Assembly (NCBI GenBank): GCA_026826555.1
Contig: JAKSZT010054565.1
Location: forward strand, 6,599,017 to 6,663,016
Length of the DNA stretch: 64,000 nt
Origin: Tolypeutes matacus
Lineage: Eukaryota; Chordata; Mammalia; Cingulata; Chlamyphoridae
Direction: 5' to 3'
Each line of letters starts with the position of its first letter. The first letter of the stretch is position 1. Below the pieces are notes generated by a model. The model had not been told where the DNA came from. It saw only the letters and a list, made by a program, of their open reading frames with translations, and made no database searches. Shown here one piece after another: positions 11,512 through 22,790 of the stretch. Position numbers and translations under genes: made by a program.

Positions 11512-12544
11512 TTTAGTGTAGGAGGGCACACACTGCAAACTCCCAGAGCAAGGCGGATTGTGGACGGGGTCCTGCCCTGGGGTCTGTGCTGTGCACACGT
11601 GGAGTGAGAAGCTTGGGACATCTATCTGCGTGGTTCAACGATGTGGACGGAACGGTAGAGATTCATGAGTTTTAAGGCTGCCAGTGGTGGTTGGCTCAGA
11701 TGGCTGAGCCCCGTGGTTAGGGGAAAAAAATAAAATAAAATAAAATGGCCATTTGGAGCCGCGAGCAGGGCGAAAAAGTTTTATTTTCTGGGGATCTGGC
11801 TGCCTGGCGCCCCTTGGACCTTGTGTGAACAGAACAACCGAGCTAACCAGCACCCGGTGAACCAGAGGGGGGATTCTGGTCGAGGGATGGAGCTGATTTC
11901 CCTAGTAACCCAGGGATAAGACTCAGGCCGCTGCGGAGCCAGGAAGAAGGGACACGTCCCAAAAGAGGGAGGGATCTGTTGGAGGACAGGGAAGGGTATT
12001 TTTTATTTTTAGACATCGATCGGGCTGCCTGCACCACTCCATAACTTTGGGGAGCAGATAAGCCAACCTGAAGCCGCATCAGGCTGAGAGCAGATGCGAA
12101 TCTGCACTCAAACTGATTTACTTAGCAACCCAGTGACACTCGAGCTCAGCTCCAGAAGGGGCGGAATCGGCCATCTTTAGCACTCCTCACTGACTAACAT
12201 CAGAGCTAAAGCTAACCTGGGGAGTCCAGAAAGTGGGATGTGCTTGATTAATTTCCATGGGCCCAGCTAGGGTCCTTCCGTAAGGGGGTTGGTCTAGAGG
12301 AGGAATTATTTTGGGTCCTGCATTTCGTTAAAAAAATAAAAATTGAAAAAAAAAAGTGAGGTCACTTCAATAAATGAAAAATAAATTCTTTTTAATTTAG
12401 TTTAATAGCTAAAAGCTGCTTCAGGACCTGAATATAGAACCCTGTGGGGAAATTGATTGATAAACACAAGTAGGCAGGAAGGATCCACGTGGACCCTAGG
12501 GGAATCATGGACCCCTCTTAGCTCTGTTTGACTGCTTGCATGTG

Positions 12545-12650
12545 TGGATCTTTGGTTTCTCTCTGTTTCTTTCTGGTCTCTTGCTTTTCTTTCCTCTTTC
12601 CTCCTCCCTTTCTTTTTTCTTCTATTTATTTTTTTTTAATTAGGTGCTGC
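12545..12650 (+). other. Pyrimidine-rich tract in the L1 5' UTR
   Basis: About 100 bp are almost wholly C and T ('ctctctgtttctttctggt' and on), ending in an AT-rich run at about 12620-12640. It has no known function. It divides the GC-rich promoter part from the rest of the leader. Confidence 0.7.
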
Positions 12651-13285
12651 CAGCTTGTCGCTTCTTTGCTGGGCTACTTTATCAGTAATTTCCCACTCAC
12701 TGTATATATTGATTCTGTATTACAAACTATCGCTTATCCTTCCTGCATCTTTCTGCCTTCTGTTTTCTGTTGTGGCTCTTAGAGACAACATTATTTCATA
12801 GGCCCACAACTTAAGGGTGTCCATTTCTATTCCATCTATTTTGTTTTCTTCTTTTTTTTTTATTAGTATTAACTTTCTGCTTTCAGACCTTTCTCTACTA
12901 TTTCTCTACCTCCTCATAATTCTAGCCTTCTAAATCACTATATATATATATTCCTCCATTTGATTTCCCAGTCCATTGTAGGAACTCCATTTTTTTCCTA
13001 GTACTCTACACTGCCTACACAAGTTAAATATTCATCTCATTAAGTCTCATTTTGCCCCTCTTCTAACTTTTATCAGTATTACTACTATCCTTCTGCCTTC
13101 CTTACATCTTTTGATTCCTCTGGCCCTAACCTTTTGCCTTCAAGGGAACATAGAAAGAAGCAAGGAAATAAAATAAGAAGAAAAACTGCCAAAGAGAAAA
13201 CTTAACTCACACGCAGAACCAACACTAAATAAAACTCTAGAGCATAGAGAAATGCCAATCAACTGAACAAACCCACTAAGATAAT

Positions 13286-14261
13286 ATGATGACCAGAGGG
13301 CAATAAAAAAATACAAATGACTCTGAGAAACTGGAAAACATGGACCAGTCCAATGCACAAAATAAAAACAAGGAAGCAATGCAGAACATCGAACAACTAA
13401 TCAAAGCTATCCAAACAAATATCATGGACCAACTTAAAGAAGTGAAGGAAGAGATTAAGGATATAAAGACACTGGGAGAACATACTGAAGAAATAGCAAA
13501 CATCCCTAAAAAGGTAATGGATATGATGGTGAACAACGGCACAAGCCAAGAAATGAAAAAGACGCTCACATAACAGCAGATTTGAACAGGCAGAGGAAAG
13601 AATTAGTGATATGGAAGACAATACAGTTGAAATCAAAGAGATTGTAGAACAGATAGACAAAAAGATAGAAAAAATCCAGCACGGACTTAGGGAATTAACC
13701 GATAATACAAAATGCACAAACATACACAATATGAGCATCCCAGAAGGAGAAGAGAAGGGAAAGGGAAGAGAAGGAGTGTTGAAGGAAGTAATGGCTGAAA
13801 ACTTCCAAACTCTATTGAGAGAGATGGATGTGCAGATCCATGAAGCACAGCACACCCTAAATACTATAAATCCCAATAGGTAGGCCAACTCCAAGACATA
13901 TACTTGTCAAAATGCCCAAAGCTCAAGACAAAGAGAAAATACTCAAGGCAGCAAGAGAAAAGAGAACCATCACAAAAAGGGAAGAACAATAAGATTAAGT
14001 GCTGATTTCTCAGCTGAAACCATGGAGGCAAGAAGACAGTGGTATGACATAGTCAAAACACTAAAAGAAAAAAACTTCCAGCCACGAATACTCCATCCAG
14101 CAAAATTGGCATTCAAAAATGATGGAGAGTTCAAAATATTCACAGATAAACAGCAATTAAGAGAGTATGTCAAGAAGAAACCATCACTTCAAGAAATACT
14201 AAAGGAATCTCTACAAGTTGAAAGGAAAAAACAAGGGAGAGAGAGTTGGAGGAGAGTTTAA
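13286..14261 (+). pseudogene. L1 ORF1 (RNA-binding chaperone), broken
   Basis: ORF1p forms coiled-coil trimers that coat L1 RNA. The frame, counted with its breaks, is about 325 codons, near the ~338 of human ORF1p. Order: N-terminal piece and coiled coil (13286-13680), RNA-recognition part (about 13690-13960), C-terminal domain (13970-14261). Lesions seen: a TAA as codon 7 (13304-13306), a deletion of about 5 nt near 13566 relative to L1-G, a 4-nt 'tagg' duplication near 13878-13886 that shifts the frame onto a stop, and a 1-nt deletion near 13976. The start is the ATG at 13286; a second ATG follows at 13289. The stop is TAA at 14259-14261. Confidence 0.9.
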
Positions 14262-14325
14262 AAACAACTGAGAAGACAAAAAGAGAAACAAAACAACATA
14301 TGACATACATTAACCCAAAGAAAAA

Positions 14326-17300
14326 ATGGCTGAAGTAAGAAATTCATTACGAGTAATAACACTGAATGTTAATGGATTAAATTCACCAATCAAAAGACAC
14401 AGATTGGCAGAATGGATAAGAAAATATGGTCCATCTATATGCTGTCTACTGGAAACCCATCTTCGAACCAGGGATTCAAGGAGGCTGAAAGTGAATGGTT
14501 GGAAAACCATTTTACAAGCTAACAAAAGCCAAAAAAGGGCAGGAGTAGCTATTCTAATATCAGACAAAATAGACTTTAAATGCAAAACTATTGTAAGAGA
14601 CAAAGATGGACACTACATATTAGTAAAAGTAATCTCTCAAGAAGAGAGAACAATCATCAACATTTACGCACCTAATCGGGGTGCCTCAAAATACGTGCAG
14701 CAAACTCTGGAAAAACTAAGAGGAGAAATAAATGCCTCTACAATTATAGCAGGGCACTTCAACACACCACTATCATCATTAGACAGAACATCTGGACAGA
14801 GAATCAATAAAGAAACTAAGGCACTCAACAATACATTAGAAGACCTGGACTTAATAGACATATACAGAACACTACACCCAAATACAGCAGGATTTACATT
14901 CTTCTCGAGTGCACACGGAACATACTACAAAATAGACCACATACTAGGCCACAGAACAACACTCAATGAATTCAGAAAGATTGAGATTATACAAAGTAAT
15001 TCCTCTGACCACAACGGACTGAACTTGGAAATCACTAACAGCGAGAAACAGGTTAGGCACAAGGATATGGAAGTTAAACAACACACTCTTAGACAAACAG
15101 TGTGTCAAAGACGAAATCTCAAAAGAAATCAGTAACTACCTTGAAACTAATGAAAATGACAACACAACATATCAAAACCTATGGGATGCAGCGAAAGCCA
15201 TCCTGAAAGAGAAGTTTATAGTCATAAATTCATATATTAAAAAAGAAGAAAGAGCTAAAATTGAAGACCTAACGGCACACTTGGAGGAACTGGAAAAAAC
15301 AACAACAAACTAAGCCTAAAGGTAGTAGAAAGAAGGAAATAACAAAGATTAGAGCAGAACTAAATGAAATAGAGAATAAGAAAGCACTGGAAACAATAAA
15401 CAAAACCAAAAGCCGGTTCTTCGAGAATATCAACAAAATTGACAAACCATTAGCCAGACTAACAAAGAAAAAGAGAGAACAGATGCAAATACATAAAATA
15501 AGGAATGAGCAAGGTGATATCACTACTGACCCCACAGAAATAAAGAGTATCATAAAAGGATACTTTGAAAAATTATATGCCAACAAGAATGACAATTTAG
15601 AGGAAATGGACAAGTTTCTAGAAACCCACAAACAGCCGACATTGATGAAAGAAGAAATAGATGAACTCAACAGTCCAATTACAAGTAAAGAGATAGACTC
15701 AGTCATCAAAAACCTCCCAACTAAGAAGAGTCCAGGACCAGATGGCTTCACAGCTGAATTCTACCAAACATTCTGGAAAGAGCTAACACCAATTCTACTT
15801 AAGCTCTTCCAAAAAATAGAAGTAGAAGGAATATTGCCTAACTCATTCTATGATGCCAACATTACCCTAATACCAAAACCAAATAAAGATACCACAAAAA
15901 AGGAAAATTACAGACCAATTTCTCTAATGAACCTAGATGCTAAAATCCTTAACAAAATACTTGCTAATCACATTCAACAACCTATCAAAAGGATTATACA
16001 CCATGACCAAGTGGGTTTCATCCCAGGTATGCAAGGATGGTTCAATATAAGAAAATCAATCAATGTAATACACCACATAAACAGATTGAAAGAAAAAATC
16101 ACATGATCATCTCTATAGATGCAGAAAAAGCATTCGACAAAACTTAGCACTCTTTCCTCATAAAAACACTACAAAAGATAGGAATAGACGGAAACTTTCT
16201 GAAAATGACAAAGGGTATAATTGAAAAACCCAAAGCTAACATCATTTTCAATGGTGAAATCCTAAAAGCCTTCCCTCTGATATCGGGAACAAGACAAGGA
16301 TGCCACTATCACCACTTCTATTTAACATTGTCTTAGAAGTACTTAAACGAGCACTGAGACAAGAAAAGGACATAAAAGGCATCCAGATTGGAAAAGAAGT
16401 AAAAATTTCATTATTTGCAGATGACATGATCCTATACTTAGAAATCCTTGAGAAATCTACAACAAATCTTCTAGAACTTATAAAGGAGTTCAGTAATGCT
16501 GCAGGCTATAAGATCAATGCTCAAAAATCAGTAGCATTTCTGTACACCAATAACGAGCAAACTGAGGAGGAAATCAGGAAAAAAATACCATTTTTTAAAT
16601 AAAAGAATCAAATACCTAGGAATAGATTTAACTAAAGATGTAAGGGACTTATATACAGAAAACTACACAACACTGTTAAAGGAAATCAAAGAAGACTTAA
16701 ATAAATGGAAAAATATTCCCTGTTCATGGATAGAGAGACTAAACATCATCAAGATGTCTATTCTACCCAAACTAATCTACAGATTTAATGCAATCCCAAT
16801 AAAAGTCAACACTATATTTTTTAAGGAACTGGAAAAACTAACCACAAAATATATTTGGAACGGCAAGAGGCCCCGAATTGCCAAAGACATATTGAAAAAG
16901 AAAAATGAAGTTGGAGGTATCAAACTACCTGACTTTAAAACATACTACAAAGCTTCAGTGATCAAAACTGCGTGGTATTGGCACAAGGATAGACCTACTG
17001 ACCAATGGAACCGGATTGAGAGTTCTGATATAGATCCTTGCATATACAGTCATCTGATATTTGACAGGGCCATGAAGCCCACTCAGTTGGTAGAGAATGG
17101 CCTCTTTAACAAGTGGTGCTTGGAGAACTGGATATCCATGTCCAAAAGAATGAGAGAAGAATACCATCTCACACCTTATACAAAAATCAACTCAAGATGG
17201 ATCAAAGATCTAAATATAAGAGCCAAAACCATAAAGACCTTGGAAGATAATGTAGGGAAGCATCTACAGGACCTTCTAATAGGAAATGGTTTCATGAACT

Positions 17301-18130
17301 TCACAGCCAAAGCACGAGCAGCAAGAGAAAAAATAGATAAATGGGATCTCATCAAAATTAAAAACTTCTGCACCTCAAAGGATGTTATTAAGAAAATAAA
17401 AAAGCAGCCTACCCAATGGAAGAAAATATTTGGCAACCATATATCTGATAGGAGCCTAATATCCTGCATATATAAAGAATTCCTACACCTTGAAAATAAA
17501 AGGACAAACAACCCATTTAAAAAATGGGCAAGTGACCTGAAAAGACACTTCTCCAAGGAAGAAATACAAATGGCTAAAAAGCACATGAAAAAATGCTCAA
17601 CATCGCTTGCTATCAGGGAAATGCAAATCAAAACTACAATGAGATACCATCTTACACCCATCAGAATGGCAGCTATTAAAAAAACAGGAGACACTAAATG
17701 TTGGAGAGGATGTGGAGGAATAGGAACCCTCATCCACTGCTGGTGGGACTGCGGTATGGTCCAGCCACTGTGGAGGTCAGTTTGGCGGTTCCTCAGAAAA
17801 CTAGCAATAGATCTTCCGTATGATCCAGCAATTCCACTGCTGGATATATACCTAGAAGAACTGAAAGCAAAGACACAAACAGATATATACACACCAATGT
17901 TCATAGCAGCATTGTTCACCATTGCCAAAAGATGGAATCAGCCCCGGTGCCCATCAACAGACGAATGGATAAGCAAAATGTGGTACATACATACAATGGA
18001 ATATTACTCAGCTGTAAGAAGGAACAAAGTGCTAACACATGGAATAATGTGGCTGAATCTTGAAGACCTTATGTTGAGTGAAGCAAGCCAGGCACTCAAG
18101 GATGAACAGTATATGACCTCACTGATCTGA
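14326..18130 (+). pseudogene. L1 ORF2 (endonuclease, reverse transcriptase), broken
   Basis: ORF2p is the enzyme of target-primed reverse transcription. The ATG at 14326 lies 64 bp after the ORF1 stop, like the human spacer. The endonuclease domain (14326-15060) is open and carries NVNG, LETHL and SDHNG, but the catalytic segment reads AGHFN where active L1s have Asp (GDFN), so it should not cut. The RT motif FADDM is at about 16417-16431. The C-terminal knuckle of Cys/His residues (CWRGC...HCWWDC, about 17698-17752) is intact. Frame breaks lie near 15050, between 15136 and 15480, at 16103, 16148 (a TAG), 16301 and 16603-16753. The last 458 codons (16754-18130) are open. Confidence 0.95.
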
Positions 18131-18420
18131 ACTGAGGAAAGTGAGCAGTCTCTGAGAACCATTTTCTGAAAGATAGGTTAACAAAGGAGAGTAAGAGAAG
18201 AGCAGGCTTTGAGCCATCACCCATATGGACATAATCTATGGTAAAGGGATAGAGTGTGGTTTCATGTTGGGGTATGGGGCTGATGAGTAGTGGTGTTCCT
18301 GGGTTTGGTGATGCAGCACTGGTGGATGGGTGGATTAGGAAGGGCAGGTTCAAATTCCCAGGGCATGTAACTGTGAATCTTGACATTCCATGGGTCGGGA
18401 AAGGGTGGTATCATGGGCCC

Positions 18421-18440
18421 TGGGGGGTTGGGGGGAAGGG
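18421..18440 (+). other. G-rich tract in block I of the L1 3' UTR
   Basis: Runs of G (6, 6 and 3 bases) spaced by two bases could fold as a quadruplex. This is the block I partner of the tract at 20593-20621. Confidence 0.55.
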
Positions 18441-20592
18441 AACAGTCAAGATCTAATGAGGTGTTTGGTGGTTATGGTGAAGGTTTTTCATTACCTTACA
18501 GTTATGGACACAGGACATGGTAAATATCATCAAAATTATTAAACTGTATCATCTAAATTGTAAACTGTACTGTAAATCATCAACAATGTTTAGTTGCTAT
18601 ATTTTGCTATCTGTATAACAGTTATAACAATGCTAACATCCAAAAAAAGGGGGGTGGGGTTTGGTATCTGGGAGTCTCAGGCACTCCATGTGTGACTTTG
18701 CTGTGACCTAAAATTTCTTTGAAAATTAAATGAAAAATTGGGAGACAATGGGGATTGAGAGGGGGAAGGTGTCACGGCACACTGGACATCCAATAACACA
18801 GTGATAAAGGAAGGAAAGAAAAGAAAACTGAAAGGAAAAAAAAAGAATAAATAAATATATATATATATATTTTTTTAAAGGCATTTCCTTTGCTTTTTTC
18901 CATTTTTTTGAATGTCCCAATCCACTAATTATATTTTGATTTTTTGTTTGTTTGTTTGATTTTTTTTTCTTCTCTTTTTTTTTTTCCCTGAGTTTCCTTA
19001 TGTTTGTCTCTTGCATGTAAGCTTATCATAGTTGTTTCTTTTTCCTAGTAAGTGTATTTGATTATTTTATGGACTACATGTTCATGGAGGATTTGGATCA
19101 CAGAAGGGTTACAATGGGAACTGCAAGAGAGTATTGGTGGGGGGTGTCTGGGAGGGGGGTTTCATGGGAATTAGTTCATCCAAATATACATGAAAGATTT
19201 ACAAAATCGTTCAAAAGATCAAAAGATGGGGCATGGTCACAATGGGTGGACAATCACACAATAAATGAGGGAATCTGAATTCCTAGCCTGGAGAGCTCTG
19301 CCACAGTCTCCAAGGGAGCAGCAATAGTCCTCTTAGTGCAGGGACAGTGTCTGTCAAAAGAGGATGATCCACTGATGTGTTCTTTTTATTGATGACTACC
19401 CTTGTGAGTCTTTGCTCTTGTAACTGAGACTTAGCCTGCAGTTGTGGGGTATCTAAGGTTTGCCACCTGAGAGCCTCCTTGTTGCTCAAATGTGGCCTCT
19501 CTCTAAGCCAAACTCAGCATATGATTGCAATACCTTCCCCCCAACGTGGGACATGACTCCCGGGGATGAGCCTCCCTGGCAATGAGGGATTAATACCAAG
19601 TGCCAACTGGCAGCACAACTGGAAAAAGACCTTGAATTAAAGGGGGAAAAGGTAAAGACAAATGAGTTCAAGTGGCTAAGAGACTTCAAAGAGAGTCGGA
19701 AGGTCATCCCAGAGGTAATTCTTACGCACACCTCAGTAGGAGCTCATAGAACATCTTAAGTGCCTATCATCCCACCCAGAGGGGCTCCTGAGAGCTCTGG
19801 AGACACCCAGGTCCTATATAAGGGGGGATAGCCCCAGAGACTGACGCCTTATCAGTGGGCTCTATTTTGGAATCTGTGCTCCTGAGAGTGACAGAATTGG
19901 ACTCAAATAAGTCCTCCCTGCACATGGTTCATCAGTCCCTTCTAGTCAAACCTATATGTGATGCCGAAGTTTTTAGGTATACTTCCAGAGACTGGAGCCT
20001 CTGGCCTACCTATGTGCCAGGTGTGCGTGGAATCTCGGTGGAGCTGCAACTCCTACCCTACAGCTCAATGGACTCATCCAAGTCACCTGGCGAGGAGACA
20101 ACGATGGGCAACGGCCATCCCAGGGAATGGAGAGGGCCTGCATCTGCAGGCAGGATCATCCCACCCACCATATCCATGGGATATAAGCCCTCTCTCACTT
20201 GGAGGTGGAGTGGACATCACCATCCCAGTCCCCTCAGGATTGGGGGAAGAACTATGGACTAGAGCGGACTTGATGGTATTCTGTTGTACACATATGGTGA
20301 TTCTAGCAATGGAAGAAATTATAACAATGAGGTGGAGCCATGGCCACTTGACACTTTTGGGGCAGGGGGGGACAAGCAGTTGAAATGCAGGGGCTTCTTT
20401 GGGATTTGGAGGTTGTCCTGAGTACCGTTGTGGCAATGGATGTAGGCCATTTTAAATCAGCACACACCACTCAGAACTGTGTGGGAGAGTGTGGTCTACG
20501 ATGTGAACTCTGGTCTATGGTTGATAGCAAGGCCCCAGGATGTGTAAGTCCATTGAGGGTGGTGGGCCACACTTGTGGGAGATGTTTTTTGT

Positions 20593-20621
20593 GGGATGTG
20601 GTGGGAGGTGTGGGAGGTGGG
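20593..20621 (+). other. G-rich tract near the L1 3' end
   Basis: Four GGG runs with loops of 7, 6 and 4 bases, at the same distance from the L1 end as 103-131 in L1-A. Such polypurine G tracts are usual in mammalian L1 3' UTRs. Confidence 0.6.
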
Positions 20622-20797
20622 CCACATGGGAATCCCAGTGGGTTCTGTGTAATATTTTAGGTAATCTAAGTACCTCTTAAAATATATTTATATATATAAA
20701 TAACATTTTTGTAAGCAAATGCACATATATGCATATATATTTATATATAATTTTACAAATATTGGTATGTATTGTGAAAATTTTGATTTTTACCCAC

Positions 20798-20803
20798 AAT
20801 AAA
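20798..20803 (+). terminator. Polyadenylation signal AATAAA of the full-length L1
   Basis: AATAAA begins the A-rich tail 'aaaaataaataaattaaaa'. L1-A has the same signal at 312-317. In both copies it lies about 120 bp past the usual L1 end. Confidence 0.75.
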
Positions 20804-20824
20804 AAATAAATAAATTAAAAAAAA

Positions 20825-20839
20825 AAGTTAAGGATTGTG
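20825..20839 (+). repeat. Target-site duplication, right copy
   Basis: 'aagttaaggattgtg' repeats 11483-11497 without mismatch and directly follows the A-rich tail. Confidence 0.93.
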
Positions 20840-22790
20840 ATTGTAGTGATGATTAGATGATTATGGTGGGGTGATTGTTAAATTTGGGTTAGTTTTATGG
20901 ATTTGGTTAAGGTTAGAGTTGATGCTAGGTTAAGGCATGGGCTAGAGTTAAATTTGCTGTTAGGTTTACAGTACAATTATTTTTATGGTTAGTGTTATTA
21001 GAGTTGAGTAAATGTTAGTGTTAATGTTAGGGTTAAGTTTAGGGTTTGTGTCAAGGTTGTTACTGGGGTTAGCATTAGTATTAGGGTAAAGACTAGGGTT
21101 AACTTAGGGTTAGGGGTATTTTAAGTTTAGGGTTAGAGTTGCTTGTGGCTAGGATTAGGCTTATGGTAGGTTTAGGGTTAAGGTTTTAGTTGGGTTAGGG
21201 TTAGGTTTAAGGTTCTGGTTGGGTTAAGTGTTAGGGTTAGGCATGTTGTCAGAATTAGGATTAGCAAAATTATAAAGGTTAGCATTGCTAGTTTTGTTGA
21301 TAAGTTTAAGGTTATATTTATGTCATGGTAAGGGGTATTAATAGATTTCTGCTTAATGTTATTGTTTGGGTTAGGTTTGGTTAGGTAGGTTTGTTATAAT
21401 ATTAAGGTATATTTTAGAATTAGAACATGGTTAAGTTTGGAGTGTTAGGTTTTAGGTTTGGTTAGGCCTTGGTTTATTGTTGTGATTAGATTTAAAGTAG
21501 GTTAAAGGATAGGGTTGTTTTTAGAAGTAGCATTACATTGTTGCTTGGGTTAGGAGAAGGGTTAGAATTTTTGTTAGTGTAATGTTTCGCTTGTTGGATT
21601 TGTGTTAGGGTTATGGTTGATGGGTTTAGGATTAATGTTGTGATTGTTTCTTTTCAGGATTAGGTTTAGGGCTAGGGGTTTTTGTTATTGTTAGGGGCAG
21701 TATTAGGGTTATTGTGGTTAGATTTAAGTTTAGGTTTCAGGTTTGGGTTGTTTTTAGGATTTAATTTATTGTTAGGTTTAGGTTTATGTTGTTAGGATTA
21801 TGGTTAGTGATAATGTTAGGGTAAGGATTAATGTTAGGGTTGTTTTTATGGTTAGGGTCAGAGTTCATGTTGTTGTCAGGTATAGGGTTATGATTAGTTT
21901 TGTGGCCAATGTGAGAGTTAAATTTGGGATTAGGGATAGGTTTGCTGTTAAGATAGACTATGGATATTGTGAAGGTTAGAAAAAGCGTTCATTTTTCTGT
22001 TATATATTAGGGTTGGGTTAGGTTTAGGTGTGTTATTAGTTTTAGATTTAAATTTATGTGTAGGTTACAATTGCTGTTTGTGTTAAATTTAGGGTTAGTG
22101 TTAGGGAAAGAGTTCATGCTAGTATTATGTTTAGCAATGGTGTTATATTTAAGTTTAGGGTTAGGTCTTTTGTAATGGTCGGGGCTAGGTTTAGGGAAGG
22201 CTGTTGTTAACTTTAAGTTAGAGATAGTCTTAGTGGTAGAGTTAGGGTGAGGGTTTTTCATTAAGTTTGTGTTGTTTTAGGGTTAGGTTTGGGGTTAGGT
22301 TTAGTGTTATTTTTAGAGTTTGCATTAGGATTGGTGTTGTTAATGTTAAGGTTAGACTTAGGGTTTCTGGTAGGGTTAAAATTACAAATAGTGCTTGGTT
22401 AGGATTAAGGTTTTTATGTTTAATGTCAGTTTTAGGGTTGGGGTTAAGTTTAGGGTTGTTGGGTTAAGTTTAGGGATGTCGTTATAGTTAGTGTTAGGAC
22501 TGGGTTTGTTGGTAAGGATAATTTTAAGGTTAGAAATAGAGTACAATTTGGGTTAGGTTTAGTATAAGATGCTGTTATGTTTAGGTTTATTGTAAGGGTT
22601 AAAGTTAAAGTTGCAGTAAAGGTCAGAAAGAGAGGTTGGGCTAGGGTTATGCTTGTTAGAGTCAGGGCTGATACTATAGTTAGGCATAGGGTTAAGTGTA
22701 AGGTTACAGTTGTTGATAAGGTTAGCTTTAGCATTAGGATTTTATATTGTTAGGAATATAGGGTTAAGATGAGGGATATGGTTATTATAG
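20840..22790 (+). repeat. Degenerate telomere-like repeat, TTAGGG on + strand
   Basis: About 2 kb of TTAGGG-related units ('gggttagggttaggtttaagg', read in pieces at 21191-21210) with much variation: ttaggttt, gttaggatta, gttatggtt. Perfect runs stay under four units. Open frames here (for example 22450-22734) are a product of the repeat. No gene is seen. Confidence 0.9.

Larger units (their letters stand above)
11498..13285 (+). promoter_or_regulatory. L1 5' UTR with internal promoter region
   Basis: The first ~700 bp are the most GC- and CpG-rich part of the element, as expected of an L1 internal RNA polymerase II promoter. It opens with 'gggcccaagatggc'. The part at 12290-13130 is AT- and pyrimidine-rich. 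No sense frame resembles a known protein. Minus-strand open frames of 72 and 78 codons (11635-11853, 11843-12079) lie where primate L1 carries ORF0, but there is no other support for them. Confidence 0.8.
11498..20824 (+). mobile_element. Full-length L1 retrotransposon, 9.3 kb
   Basis: This is the one element with every part of an L1: a 5' UTR of about 1.8 kb, ORF1 (13286-14261), a 64-bp spacer, ORF2 (14326-18130), a 2.7-kb 3' UTR, AATAAA and an A-rich tail. A perfect 15-bp duplication flanks it. Its total length is well above the ~6-7 kb of human or mouse L1, mainly because of the 3' UTR. Both ORFs are broken, so it can no longer move by its own proteins. It sits inside telomere-like repeats, which resume in register of strand on the far side. 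Confidence 0.95.
18131..20824 (+). other. Extended L1 3' UTR with two 3'-end-like blocks
   Basis: Block I (18131 to about 18760) ends in an AT-rich line with 'ggacacaggacatggtaaat', a G-rich tract and 'gtgactttgctgtgacctaa', the plan of a usual L1 end. A linker of about 1.6 kb follows. Block II (about 20431-20690) repeats the plan: 'gtgtgggagag', a G-rich tract, then 'gtaatctaagtacctctt'. The minus-strand copies show the likeness of the blocks best (30690-31040 against 28945-29230). An extra AT-rich stretch (about 20683-20803) follows, and then AATAAA. Confidence 0.85.

Noticed and set aside
13397..13894. A 165-codon minus-strand frame.
   Set aside because: Antisense shadow of L1 ORF1.
17176..17928. 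A 250-codon minus-strand frame.
   Set aside because: It lies opposite the intact 3' part of ORF2 of the full-length L1 and is its shadow.
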